Shown here: in pieces, positions 43,899 to 52,208 of the stretch
How the letters are laid out: each line of letters begins with the position of its first letter
How positions within the stretch are numbered: the stretch's first letter is position 1
NCBI RefSeq assembly: GCF_900102435.1
Contig: NZ_FNBU01000010.1
Location: 40,722-104,721, forward strand
Origin: Sporolituus thermophilus DSM 23256
GTDB taxonomy: Bacteria > Bacillota > Negativicutes > Sporomusales > Thermosinaceae
Direction of reading: 5' to 3'
DNA: 64,000 nucleotides
Position numbers and translations under genes: made by a program
The notes under the pieces: generated by a model
What the model saw: the letters and a program-made list of their open reading frames with translations, nothing else
Told to the model about the DNA's origin: nothing
Databases searched by the model: none

Positions 43899-44032
43899 GA
43901 CCCTGGCAAAAGATACCGGTTATCCGGGACCTTCCGCCAGGGTCTTTTATACCCACGGTGTAGTGCTGGCGCCACGCTGCACCTGTGCCGCTCGGTCCAG
44001 TCCGCCGTTTGGCGCGGAACCCTAGGCACTCT
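43899..44032 (-). promoter_or_regulatory. ykkC subtype 2a (ppGpp-type) riboswitch and terminator, glutamate synthase leader
   Basis: On the minus strand GCCTAGGGTTCCGCGCC, then GGACCGAGCGGCACA, then ACACCGTGGGTATAAAAGACCC parallel the livK leader. GACCCTGGC (43944-43936) pairs with GCCAGGGTC (43907-43899), followed by TTTTCCTT, as terminator. Glutamate synthase is a known neighbour of ppGpp riboswitches. The first codon is more than 300 nt further on because a repeat occupies the gap. Confidence 0.82.
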
Positions 44033-44079
44033 CCCAATATACTTTTGTATTTTTACCGAATACCCGTCTGTGTATTTTT

Positions 44080-44108
44080 ATTATAAAAACAGCATTCTAG
44101 GCTGTCAA
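44080..44108 (-). promoter_or_regulatory. Promoter of the glutamate synthase operon
   Basis: On the minus strand TTGACA (44108-44103), a 17-bp spacer and TATAAT (44085-44080), a perfect consensus, immediately upstream of the riboswitch and just after the selB stop. Confidence 0.9.
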
Positions 44109-44135
44109 TATGTAGCATATGTATACATCATCTGA

Positions 44136-46007
44136 CTATTTATACAATTTTGTCCCTGGTTTGCGGACATCGCCATCGCGAATAGTATATTTCTGAAGGT
44201 CGAAGTACTCCATAAGCGGCAGCGCCACTTTTCTGGAGGTTTGTAAGAGATCGCGCAGCTGCGCGACGGTGATCGTCGGCTGGTTGGCAAAATGGCGCCG
44301 CAGCACATCGAGCGCCTGCTCCACCGCTTTGTGGTAGAGGACAAGGTCGCCGCCAATGCGCACCAACAGCCCTTCGCGCAGCAGCAGGTCCATGGCTACT
44401 TCCGCTTTAGCCGGCGGCAAATTCAGCTTTTCGGCCAATATGGCCGTATCAATGGAGAGCAGGCCGCAGGCGCTCAGGGCGTGGTCGACTTTGGCCGCCA
44501 GATCCTGTTTCCGGTCCCGGTGGCGTTCGGCATGCTGCGGGAGGGCCACCTCGGCTCCCCTGACCACAATAAAGCCGACTGCCTGCCAGTGCTCCACCAG
44601 GTGGTCAAAGGCTTTTTCGTCAAGGCCAAGCTGCTGGCGCAGCACTTCCCGCGCCATTCCTGGCCGGTCGGGCTGCGCCGCATGGTAGTCGGTCAGGAGA
44701 CTGTGGCATTTTTCCCGCAACGCCGCGAGCTGCTCGGCGGTGAAATAATAGGCGCCCTGCCGCACAATCCGGCCGCCGGCGACCAGCGCCGCCAGCGCTC
44801 TATCAAGCGTTTTTTCCGACAAATACCCGGCTTGCCGCGCCAGTTCCCCGGCTTCCAGGGGCAGGCTGCTATCGGCCAGCACGGCATACACCAGCTTCGC
44901 CACATCGCCGCCCAGCACCTCGGCCCGGGCCACACGCGCCGGTCCGATCTCGCGCTTGCTCAGGCTGGGGGCGATTAAGATCGCGCCGCCCAGCAGGTGC
45001 TGCGGCGAATAAAGGCGCAGAATGCCCCGGTCTCCCGCCCCCGCTCCCAGGGGGCTTTCCAAAACCAGCCGGGCATAGTCTTTCGGCGCGTCCCGGAAAA
45101 AGTAGATGCGGCCGATCGACTCACCGGTGCCGAGATGCAGCCGGACACGCGCGCCGTTTTTCACCTCACTGCGCCAGGTAACTTTTACGTCCCAGACGTC
45201 ACTGACCTGGCCGTGGCGGGGCGAGCTGAGGCACATCCCCCGCCCCACCGCGCCAAGGTCGACGCCGGCGAGATTGATGGCGGCCCGCTGGCCGGCCTGG
45301 ATTTGTTCCACCTTTTGTCCGTGCCATTCGAGCCCCCGCACGCGCACCATTATTCCTGCCGGATATAAGGTCAGGCTGTCGCCGATTTTCGCCGTCCCGC
45401 TCAGCACCGAACCGGTAACGACGACGCCATAACCCTTTACCGTAAAGGCCCGGTCAATCCACAACCGAAACGGCGCGTCATTGTCCCGACCGGGCAGCCG
45501 TTCGGCCACCTGTCTCAAAATGGACCGCAGTTCGGCCAAGCCCTCGCCCGTAACTGCCGATACCCGGCACAGCGGCGCGCCGGCCAGAAAGGTGCCGGCC
45601 AGCAGGTTTTGCACGTCCTCGGCCACCAGGTCAAGCCATTCGCCATCGACTTTATCAATCTTATTCAGCACCACTACGCCCTGGCTGATACCGTACAGGT
45701 GGAGCATGGCCAGGTGCTCACGCGTCTGGGGCATGACGCCTTCGTCGGCGGCCACCACCAGCATCGCCATATCGATGCCGCCGGTCCCGGCCAACATATT
45801 TTTCAAAAACCGTTCATGGCCCGGCACGTCGACAACGCCGGCGACGATATCGTCAGAGAGGGGAAGAGAGGCAAAGCCCAAATCGATGGAGATGCCGCGC
45901 AGCTTTTCTTCCTTGAGCCGGTCGGTATCCGTGCCGGTCAGCGCTTTGATAAGCGCTGTCTTACCGTGATCAACATGCCCGGCGGTGCCGATGATGATAT
46001 ATTTCAT
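44136..46007 (-). CDS. selB: Selenocysteine-specific elongation factor SelB
   Basis: 623 residues from ATG 46007 (AGGAGCGG upstream). EF-Tu-like GTPase domain (GTAGHVDHGKTALIKALTG, VDVPGHERF, NKID), then domains II and III. C-terminal winged helices (about 380-623) bind the SECIS hairpin. It brings Sec-tRNA to UGA codons such as that in selD. It overlaps the selA stop by ATGA. Confidence 0.96.
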   Translation of the reverse strand: MKYIIIGTAGHVDHGKTALIKALTGTDTDRLKEEKLRGISIDLGFASLPLSDDIVAGVVDVPGHERFLKNMLAGTGGIDMAMLVVAADEGVMPQTREHLAMLHLYGISQGVVVLNKIDKVDGEWLDLVAEDVQNLLAGTFLAGAPLCRVSAVTGEGLAELRSILRQVAERLPGRDNDAPFRLWIDRAFTVKGYGVVVTGSVLSGTAKIGDSLTLYPAGIMVRVRGLEWHGQKVEQIQAGQRAAINLAGVDLGAVGRGMCLSSPRHGQVSDVWDVKVTWRSEVKNGARVRLHLGTGESIGRIYFFRDAPKDYARLVLESPLGAGAGDRGILRLYSPQHLLGGAILIAPSLSKREIGPARVARAEVLGGDVAKLVYAVLADSSLPLEAGELARQAGYLSEKTLDRALAALVAGGRIVRQGAYYFTAEQLAALREKCHSLLTDYHAAQPDRPGMAREVLRQQLGLDEKAFDHLVEHWQAVGFIVVRGAEVALPQHAERHRDRKQDLAAKVDHALSACGLLSIDTAILAEKLNLPPAKAEVAMDLLLREGLLVRIGGDLVLYHKAVEQALDVLRRHFANQPTITVAQLRDLLQTSRKVALPLMEYFDLQKYTIRDGDVRKPGTKLYK

Positions 46008-47395
46008 TGTCCCGCTCCTTTCGCTAATTCCAGACAAGCCTGGCAAATCAGACCGGCATCCTCGTCCGTCAGACACCGCACGTCAAAAACGACCTGGTCG
46101 TCCTGAATGCGGGCGATGATGGGCACGCACCACTGCCGCAGCTGCCGCTCCAGGGCGACAGCACTAATACCTTGCGGCCGCACGGCTACGCCCCACCCGG
46201 GAAGGTCGACGGCCGGCAGCGCCCCCCCGCCGGCCTGGGCGGAAATTTCCGTCACGTCAACGCGCCAACCATAAGCCTGAAGGGGCGTCAGCCGCTCTTT
46301 CAGCGCGGCCGCCTTTTGCGCTAGCTCGTCCTGGGTTAAGCGCAACATGCGCTGCACCGGCACATCGCGGAGCGGATCGCCGACAGTGTAGTCAATGAGC
46401 GTGCCCTCAAGGGCGGCAAGCGATAGTTTGTCCATACGGAGCGCCCGCAGCAGCGGGTGTTTTTTCATGATCTCGATATAACGGCGCCGGCCGGCGATAA
46501 TACCGGCCTGGCCGGCCCCGAGCAGTTTGTCGCCGCTGAATGTTACGATATCAACGCCGGCAGCGATGGATTCACGCACCGTGGGCTCACTCCAGCCGCC
46601 GGCGGCGAGCGGAACAAGCGTACCGCTGCCCAGGTCTTCGATAACCGGGATGCCGCGGGAATGCGCGAGCTTGACGAGCTCAGCCGTATCCGGCTGGGCG
46701 GTGAAGCCGACAATGCGGTAATTGCTGGTATGTACTTTGAGGACAGCCGCCGTATTCGCCGTTATCGCGTTGGCAAAGTCCGCCAAGTGGGTTTTGTTGG
46801 TGGTGCCGACTTCGACCAGAATGGCCCCGCCTTGCTGCATTACTTCGGGAATGCGGAACGAACCGCCGATTTCCACCAGCTGGCCCCGGCTGACGATGAC
46901 CTCCCGCCCCTTGGCCAGCGCCGACAGGACGAGCAGAACCGCCGCAGCGTTGTTGTTGACCACCAGGGCGTCCTCGGCGCCCGTCAATGCGCAAATCCGG
47001 CCGACGACATGGGCGTAGCGGGTGCCCCGCTGGCCGGTGGCCAGGTCATACTCCAGCGTACAGTATCCTTCCATGACCTCCCGCACCGCTGCCGCCGCCC
47101 GCGCGCTGAGGGGCGCCCGTCCCAGATTGGTGTGCAGCACCACACCGGTGGCATTGACTACCTTGCGCAGGCTGCGGCCGCTTGCCTGCCGCAGCCACGC
47201 CCGGGCGGCGGCGATTAATGCGGATACGCTGATGTCGCAGTCCTCGCCGGCGCGCAGGCGTTGCCGCGCCTGGGCCGCCGCCTCCCGCAAGGCGGTGACG
47301 ACGAGGTCGCGCGGCCACTCAGCCACGGCGGGATCTTTATACATTTCGCCCAGCAACCGGTCGATTGCCGGAATTAGTTTAAGTTTTTCCTGCAT
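46004..47395 (-). CDS. selA: L-seryl-tRNA(Sec) selenium transferase SelA
   Basis: 463 residues from ATG 47395 (GGGAGGA upstream). A PLP enzyme with the lysine in FSGDKLLGAGQAG and the conserved NATGVVLHTNLGRAPLS. It converts Ser-tRNA(Sec) to Sec-tRNA(Sec) with selenophosphate. selA-selB form a tight pair; selC (tRNA-Sec) was not found in the window. Confidence 0.97.
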   Translation of the reverse strand: MQEKLKLIPAIDRLLGEMYKDPAVAEWPRDLVVTALREAAAQARQRLRAGEDCDISVSALIAAARAWLRQASGRSLRKVVNATGVVLHTNLGRAPLSARAAAAVREVMEGYCTLEYDLATGQRGTRYAHVVGRICALTGAEDALVVNNNAAAVLLVLSALAKGREVIVSRGQLVEIGGSFRIPEVMQQGGAILVEVGTTNKTHLADFANAITANTAAVLKVHTSNYRIVGFTAQPDTAELVKLAHSRGIPVIEDLGSGTLVPLAAGGWSEPTVRESIAAGVDIVTFSGDKLLGAGQAGIIAGRRRYIEIMKKHPLLRALRMDKLSLAALEGTLIDYTVGDPLRDVPVQRMLRLTQDELAQKAAALKERLTPLQAYGWRVDVTEISAQAGGGALPAVDLPGWGVAVRPQGISAVALERQLRQWCVPIIARIQDDQVVFDVRCLTDEDAGLICQACLELAKGAGQ

Positions 47396-47553
47396 ATGTT
47401 CCTCCCTGTCTGCCTTTTCCATTCCATTGTACTATACTTTGCCGCCACTCTCCAAATTATCCTGTTTTTCCTTATTCTGCCGTGCACCACGAATAAGGTG
47501 GCCAAATTTGTCGCATAATCATAGTAACAATATCAAATTGCCAGGGAGTATTT

Positions 47554-48129
47554 ATGCTAAACAACCTGTTCAACCTTCCCAAACAGCCCCCCGAATTAAA
47601 ATTCAACATACACCTGCCCAGCGCGATGCATGATATTGCGGCTACGGTTAGCAGCTATATCCGGGAGGCCGAGGCCGCCGGCCGCGAAATTGTCATCCTG
47701 TGCATCGGCACCGACCGCTCTACCGGCGATGCCCTCGGCCCCCTGACCGGCAGCAAACTGAAGACGCTGCACCATCATCCTTATATCTACGGGACGCTTG
47801 ATGACCCCGTCCATGCCACCAACCTTCCGGCGATGATAAAGTTTATCGAAATCAATTTCGCCAATCCCTTTGTCATCGCCGTCGACGCCTGCCTGGGCCG
47901 ACTGGAGAGCGTTGGCTGCGTTTCCCTCGGCCGCGGCCCCGTGAAGCCCGGCGCTGCGGTCAACAAAGAACTGCCGCCCGTCGGCGACGCCTATATCACC
48001 GGCATCGTCAACGTGGGCGGCTTCATGGAACACCTGGTCTTGCAGAGCACCCGCCTTAATTTGGTAATCAAGATGGCCGATATTATCGCGCACGGCTTGG
48101 CCTTCGGCCTGGGCGGAAGAAAAAATTGA
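47554..48129 (+). CDS. yyaC: Putative sporulation protein YyaC
   Basis: 191 residues. CIGTDRSTGDALGPLTGSKL is the YyaC signature, resembling hydrogenase-maturation-type peptidases (germination protease-like fold), and AVDACLGRLESVGCVSLG follows. In Bacillus yyaC lies next to spo0J/soj and is expressed during sporulation. Here parAB are 7 kb away. The start ATG 47554 follows GGGAG. Function in the spore is not settled. Confidence 0.92.
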   Translation: MLNNLFNLPKQPPELKFNIHLPSAMHDIAATVSSYIREAEAAGREIVILCIGTDRSTGDALGPLTGSKLKTLHHHPYIYGTLDDPVHATNLPAMIKFIEINFANPFVIAVDACLGRLESVGCVSLGRGPVKPGAAVNKELPPVGDAYITGIVNVGGFMEHLVLQSTRLNLVIKMADIIAHGLAFGLGGRKN

Positions 48130-48189
48130 TTGTGCCCAAGTTATTCAACCGGTAAACCAATTAATTATTCACAGGCACCAAAAAATTTG

Positions 48190-48213
48190 AGCTCCGCTGG
48201 ATAGCGGAGCTCT
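48190..48213 (-). terminator. Terminator after the first ykuS-like gene
   Basis: GAGCTCCGCT (48190-48199) pairs with AGCGGAGCTC (48204-48213). In the minus direction it is followed by CAAATTTTTT. Confidence 0.85.
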
Positions 48214-48223
48214 CACGCGCTAA

Positions 48224-48466
48224 TCACAGGCGCTCGAGTTCTTCCACGATTTCCTCGGGCGTTTTGCCGGCAGCATTGATGACCGGCACCTCGGTTAACG
48301 TGTCCTGGCTGTTCATAAGGTTGATATCGGCGCCACTGACAATAATGGCATCGACGCCATGAAGACTGGCTTCGTCCAGGTCTACTACCTCGTAGCCTTC
48401 GCTTTCCAAAATATCAATCAGATTAGAGAGACTTTTTTCCACTGCGATTACACCGATACCTTGCAC
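48224..48466 (-). CDS. YkuS-family (UPF0180) protein
   Basis: 80 residues. The family pattern is visible: short N-strand, LSNLIDILESEGYEVVDL, GVDAIIVSGADINLMN, VINAAGKTPEEIVEELERL. A small alpha/beta protein of unknown role that is common in spore formers. A diverged paralogue lies just upstream, across a simple-repeat spacer. Confidence 0.85.
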   Translation of the reverse strand: MQGIGVIAVEKSLSNLIDILESEGYEVVDLDEASLHGVDAIIVSGADINLMNSQDTLTEVPVINAAGKTPEEIVEELERL

Positions 48467-48586
48467 GCCTTTGCACCTCCGTATTTTTCATAAAGTATGA
48501 AGTATGAGGTATGAAGTATAAGGTTATGAAGTAAACGGGAAACGGAGAGTAGAAAGCGGTAAATGGTAAAGGGTGGAAACCAGGAT
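48467..48586. repeat. Heptamer tandem repeat and purine-rich spacer between ykuS paralogues
   Basis: 48494-48533 contains about five imperfect copies of GTATGAA. It is followed by a purine-rich stretch with GGGAAACGGAGAGTAG. Related simple stretches lie at 31647-31680 and 54862-54905 (opposite strand). No gene is seen. Confidence 0.7.
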
Positions 48587-48826
48587 TTAGCCGAGGCGTT
48601 CGGCCAGGGCGCTGGCCACCTGCTCCGCCGTAAGACCGGCGGCATTGATCATCACCGTGTTTTCCGCCAGCTTGCCGGCTGCCGCTTTGGCGCCAGGCTC
48701 GCCCGTATAGACCACGGCTTCGACAGGACGCACACAGTCGGCCATGTCCACCACTTCATAGCCGCAGGTACTTAAATGTGCTTTGATGTCGTCCAGTCCG
48801 GTTTCGACCGAAACCAACCGCAACAT
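48587..48826 (-). CDS. Diverged YkuS-like protein
   Basis: 79 residues from ATG 48826 with GGAGGTG at the right distance. It shares the layout of its neighbour (GLDDIKAHLSTCGYEVVDM ... VMINAAGLTAEQVASALAERLG), but the central segment is VRPVEAVVYTGEPGAKA. The ribosome-binding site sits in the 3' arm of a hairpin (48831-48870), so translation may be controlled. Confidence 0.75.
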   Translation of the reverse strand: MLRLVSVETGLDDIKAHLSTCGYEVVDMADCVRPVEAVVYTGEPGAKAAAGKLAENTVMINAAGLTAEQVASALAERLG

Positions 48827-48875
48827 AAAAAGCACCTCCTGCACTTTTTTATAGTGTTTGCAGAGGTGCTTTTTT
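48827..48875 (-). promoter_or_regulatory. Hairpin that is both bactofilin terminator and RBS mask
   Basis: In the minus-strand RNA AGCACCTCTGCA (48870-48859) pairs with TGCAGGAGGTGCT (48843-48831), leaving one bulged base, and TTTTT follows. The second arm contains the GGAGGTG of the diverged ykuS-like gene. It can terminate the bactofilin message or hide the next ribosome-binding site. Confidence 0.65.
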
Positions 48876-48898
48876 CATGCCTGTCAATCTTTTGCTGT

Positions 48899-49282
48899 TT
48901 ACTTGGCCTTCGTTGCCGCGGCCTCTTCGCCGGCGCGGCGCATTTCGCAACCGCCCTTGAACACGGCGCCTTCGCTGATAATCAGCGTTCCGACTTTAAT
49001 ATCGCCATAAACCCGCGCTGTAGGTAACAGCTCCAATTTTTCCGCAATGTCCAGATTACCGTTAATCGTGCCGGCAATGGTACCGCTGCGCGCCTTGATT
49101 TGCGCCCGGACGGCGCCGGTTTCGCCGACCAGTAAATCACCGAGGGACTGAATTTCCCCTTCAAACTGGCCATCAATACGCACCGCGCCCTTGGTCGTAA
49201 TCGTCCCCTTAACGCACGTTTCCTTGCCGACAATCGTTTCGACCTGTTCAATCGCCGCCTTCTTATTACCACCGCCAAACAT
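48899..49282 (-). CDS. Bactofilin
   Basis: 127 residues. A short N-terminal tail (MFGGGNKKAAIEQVETIVG) precedes a beta-helical bactofilin core (VKGTITTKGAVRIDGQFEGEIQSLGDLLVGETGAV). The tail ends in EEAAATKAK. Bactofilins polymerise without nucleotide and organise cell-wall enzymes. The gene follows an M23 peptidase gene by 24 bp, the usual partner. Confidence 0.94.
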   Translation of the reverse strand: MFGGGNKKAAIEQVETIVGKETCVKGTITTKGAVRIDGQFEGEIQSLGDLLVGETGAVRAQIKARSGTIAGTINGNLDIAEKLELLPTARVYGDIKVGTLIISEGAVFKGGCEMRRAGEEAAATKAK

Positions 49283-49306
49283 ACGTTCAACTCCCCTTCA
49301 TTCATA

Positions 49307-50182
49307 CTACAAAAAATTGGCGGGATTAACTGCGGTGCCGCCGACACGAACTTCATAGTGAACATGCGGTCCGGTGCTCACACCCGTGCTGCCCATATAG
49401 GCGATAATTTCGCCTTTCTTTACCCGTTGACCTGTTTCCACCAGATTTTGGCTGTTGTGGCCATAGATGGTGACAATCCCGTTACCGTGGTCAATCTGCA
49501 CCATTTTACCATAGCCGCCGTACCAACCGCTGTACGTCACTACGCCATCGGCCGCAGCGACAATGGGCGTACCATAATCGCCGGCAATATCAATGCCGGG
49601 ATGCCAATCGCTACCCCCGCCCCAGGGCGAACTACGCCAGCCGAAGCGAGAGGTAACCTCTCCGCTGGCCGGCCAAATTGACGGCGTTGCCGCCAATCTT
49701 GCATTGCGCTCAATTAAGCGGTCCCTTAAAGTCTCCAGACTCTGCTCCCGCACTTTGGCGATCTGCTGAAGATCGTTCACAACTGCGGCAATTTCACCAA
49801 GCTGTGGTTTCACCACGGGCCCGCCCTGACCGCCATGGCCGGCCGTAGGACGGCTGACGCCGGAACGGGAAGGGCCGGCTTCCTCGGCATTAACCAAGCG
49901 GCGAATTTCCGCATCAAGTTGATTGAGACGGTTCATGTCCTCCTGCAGGGCGGCCGTTGCTTTCGCTAACTGTTCAATTTGGGCGAGCTGAGCGCCGTTG
50001 ACCTGGCGAAGCCGCTCCAGTTCGGCCTTTTCGGCCTGAGCAGTGTTGACCGTATGCCGGTAGTTAACCACCCCGCCGACTAATGCCACCAAGAGCATAC
50101 AGAGAACGGCGGCAGTGATTTTTACCACGCGGATAGGGATCCGGATACTTTTTATGGCTTGCCCGTGATGGGGTACTATCAT
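49307..50182 (-). CDS. Membrane-anchored M23 (LytM-type) peptidase
   Basis: 291 residues from ATG 50182 (AGGGAG upstream); an ATG 21 codons earlier is less well placed. One transmembrane helix (VVKITAAVLCMLLVALVGGVV) is followed by a coiled coil (about 55-105). The M23 domain follows with the zinc ligands in WHPGIDIA and HVHYEV. It cuts peptidoglycan cross-bridges outside the membrane, with location probably set by the co-encoded bactofilin. Confidence 0.92.
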   Translation of the reverse strand: MIVPHHGQAIKSIRIPIRVVKITAAVLCMLLVALVGGVVNYRHTVNTAQAEKAELERLRQVNGAQLAQIEQLAKATAALQEDMNRLNQLDAEIRRLVNAEEAGPSRSGVSRPTAGHGGQGGPVVKPQLGEIAAVVNDLQQIAKVREQSLETLRDRLIERNARLAATPSIWPASGEVTSRFGWRSSPWGGGSDWHPGIDIAGDYGTPIVAAADGVVTYSGWYGGYGKMVQIDHGNGIVTIYGHNSQNLVETGQRVKKGEIIAYMGSTGVSTGPHVHYEVRVGGTAVNPANFL

Positions 50183-50401
50183 AATGGTGTACTCCCTACG
50201 GTCTGGCTGGCGGGGCCTGTTCGGTATGCTAGCCAACGGCATCACCTCTTTTTCGACAGGGATTAACAGGGGTACTAATCTAGAATATAATTCGACTTTG
50301 TTTATAAAATTCCTGCTTTTACCATAAATACTTTGCCAACAAATAGTGACAAGCTATACAACAAAATGCCACCAAACATGGGCGGCATTTTGTTTATTAT
50401 G
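50183..50401. other. Leader and convergent-free gap with a terminator
   Basis: AACAAAATGCC (50360-50370) and GGCATTTTGTT (50384-50394) form an 11-bp stem that terminates the nitroreductase gene (minus strand). The remainder is the AT-rich leader of the M23 gene; no other gene is seen. Confidence 0.7.
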
Positions 50402-50971
50402 TCAACTTATAATAATTTCGGCCAGTTTGCGCTTGGGTACATGGTGAACCTGCCGCTCGTCGCGCCAATACTTGATGTCCCCGCCAGGACCAACCTCGTC
50501 AATCACCACTTCCTCCTTGGGACGGCCGAGGGCGAGAACAAGGACGATTTCGAGATGGTCGTCCAGCGCCAACACCTCTTTCAGTGCTTTGCGCTGGATA
50601 TTGGCAATCATACAGCCGCCCAAGCCCCGCTCTACGGCGGCAAGCATGATCGTTTGGGCGGCAATGCCAATGTCGGCTACCGCCGCCAAATTAATGGTTT
50701 TGTCCTCCAACATAACGATATAGGCCGCCGGCCGTTCGCCCGGCGCCGGCCCCGGCCAGTCGGGCAAATACGCCGCCCAGCCCAGGGTTGGGAAAATGCG
50801 GTCATTGAGTTCCTTGTCGCTCGCCAGCACATACTTGAGGGCCTGCCGGTTAGCCCCTGACGGCGACAGCCGGGCGTGATCCACCAGCTCCAGTAATACC
50901 TCGCGGCTTACGGGGACATCTTCGTAAAAACGGCGGTAGCTGCGGTTTTTCCGCACCAGTTCCTTTAGCAT
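50402..50971 (-). CDS. Nitroreductase-family FMN oxidoreductase
   Basis: 189 residues. The N-terminal FMN-binding pattern NRSYRRFYEDVPV and SPSGANRQALKYVL, GIAAQTIMLAAVERGLGGCMI in the middle and ALGRPKEEV at the end define the family. It uses NAD(P)H and FMN to reduce nitro or quinone compounds; the substrate is unknown. It lies 13 bp after the DUF4446 gene, in the same run of genes. ATG 50971 follows AAAGGAGGAG. Confidence 0.9.
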   Translation of the reverse strand: MLKELVRKNRSYRRFYEDVPVSREVLLELVDHARLSPSGANRQALKYVLASDKELNDRIFPTLGWAAYLPDWPGPAPGERPAAYIVMLEDKTINLAAVADIGIAAQTIMLAAVERGLGGCMIANIQRKALKEVLALDDHLEIVLVLALGRPKEEVVIDEVGPGGDIKYWRDERQVHHVPKRKLAEIIIS

Positions 50972-50984
50972 ATTCTCTCCTCCT

Positions 50985-51500
50985 TTATTCTTTTACCCGT
51001 ACTGTCCGGGCCTTGTCCAAAGCCTCTTTTTCTTCATTGGTCAGGAAATAGCTTGACTGGCCGTTGATAATCGGTTTAGCGTAAACGCGCGAATCATCGC
51101 GGCCAAAAATACTGGACAGAACTACCCCGTTATCCTGGGCGTCCAGGAGGGCGATGGCAAAACTAAGATCGCTGCCCGTGTCATCAAACGCGTTGAAGCG
51201 CACAACGCCCACCCGCTGGACGCAGGTCTTGGTAATGGCGTCCAGGCGGCGGCACTGAGCGGCAAGGGTATTGACTTTTTCTACCGTCTCGCGCACTTCA
51301 TCAATGTGGGCCATCAATAGCCGTTCAATATTGGTCCCTTCCATGCCTTGCATGAGCTTCTGGTAGCGCCGGTTAAGGCGGCTAAGTTTGATATTGATAT
51401 TTATAAAGAAAATTAGGGCAATGAAAATCGTAACGGTAATGGTCAGCAGGATATAATGCAAATTGGCCATTACCAAGCCGCTTAAAAAGGTTAAATCCAT
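50985..51500 (-). CDS. DUF4446 membrane protein
   Basis: 171 residues. One N-terminal helix (YILLTITVTIFIALIFFININI), a coiled segment, then the conserved VGVVRFNAFDDTGSDLSFAIALLDAQDNGVVLSSIFGRDDSRVYAKPI block. This family is nearly always near parAB in Firmicutes. Function unknown. ATG 51500 follows GCAGGAG. Confidence 0.92.
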   Translation of the reverse strand: MDLTFLSGLVMANLHYILLTITVTIFIALIFFININIKLSRLNRRYQKLMQGMEGTNIERLLMAHIDEVRETVEKVNTLAAQCRRLDAITKTCVQRVGVVRFNAFDDTGSDLSFAIALLDAQDNGVVLSSIFGRDDSRVYAKPIINGQSSYFLTNEEKEALDKARTVRVKE

Positions 51501-51523
51501 AAATCTTCACTCCTGCGATGATA

Positions 51524-52204
51524 CTAAGCCGGCCATAGCAGCGTCAAAATGGCCGCGACCGGAATGGCGGGCAGCAGATTAGCTACCTTGATTTTTTTTA
51601 TCTCCAACATCATCAGGGCGATACCGACAATCAGCACTCCGCCCACTGCCGTCATCTCCGTAACAACACTTTCCGACAGCACGGCGCTCAGCGTACCGGC
51701 CAACAAGGTCAGTCCACCCTGGTAAACAAGAATAACAAGACTGGATAAGGCAACGCCGATGCCCAGGCTGGAAGCAAAGACTACCGACGAAATGGCGTCC
51801 AGCGTTGACTTGGCGTAGAGGGTCGTAGCATCGCCGGTCAAACCATCCTGCAGGGAGCCGACAATCGCCATGGCGCCCACGCAAAACACCAGGCTGGCCG
51901 TGATGAAGCCCTGCCCGGCATTGCCGTACTCACTGCCCAGCCGCGTGGTGACAAAGTCGCCCAACCGGTTAAGCCGTTCGTCAATGTCGATTGCTTCCCC
52001 CACGATGCCGCCAAACACCATGCTGAGAATGACAACCACTATATTATGTGTTTTGAAAGCCATCTGTAATCCAATGAGCAGCACCGCCAACGCCAGTCCC
52101 TGCATGACGGTCTGCTGGTACCGCACAGGGATGCCCCGTTTAAGCAGCAGGCCCACGCCCGAACCGACAAGTACAGCGACGGTGTTGACAATCGTCCCTT
52201 TCAT
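51524..52204 (-). CDS. DUF554 membrane protein
   Basis: 226 residues from ATG 52204 (AAAGGGGTGAG upstream); longer readings have no support and enter the cysteine-desulfurase gene. MKGTIVNTVAVLVGSGVGLLLKRGIP and GASLVFCVGAMAIVGSLQDGL-like segments are the family marks. Six to seven helices. A possible transporter with no known substrate. Its start lies 4 bp from the end of the upstream gene. Confidence 0.9.
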   Translation of the reverse strand: MKGTIVNTVAVLVGSGVGLLLKRGIPVRYQQTVMQGLALAVLLIGLQMAFKTHNIVVVILSMVFGGIVGEAIDIDERLNRLGDFVTTRLGSEYGNAGQGFITASLVFCVGAMAIVGSLQDGLTGDATTLYAKSTLDAISSVVFASSLGIGVALSSLVILVYQGGLTLLAGTLSAVLSESVVTEMTAVGGVLIVGIALMMLEIKKIKVANLLPAIPVAAILTLLWPA

Positions 52205-52208
52205 CAGC

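Noticed and set aside
39978..44032. Guanidine-I reading of the two ykkC leaders
   Set aside because: Context (amino acid transport and glutamate synthase) and the GGYACA variant point to subtype 2a rather than guanidine exporters.
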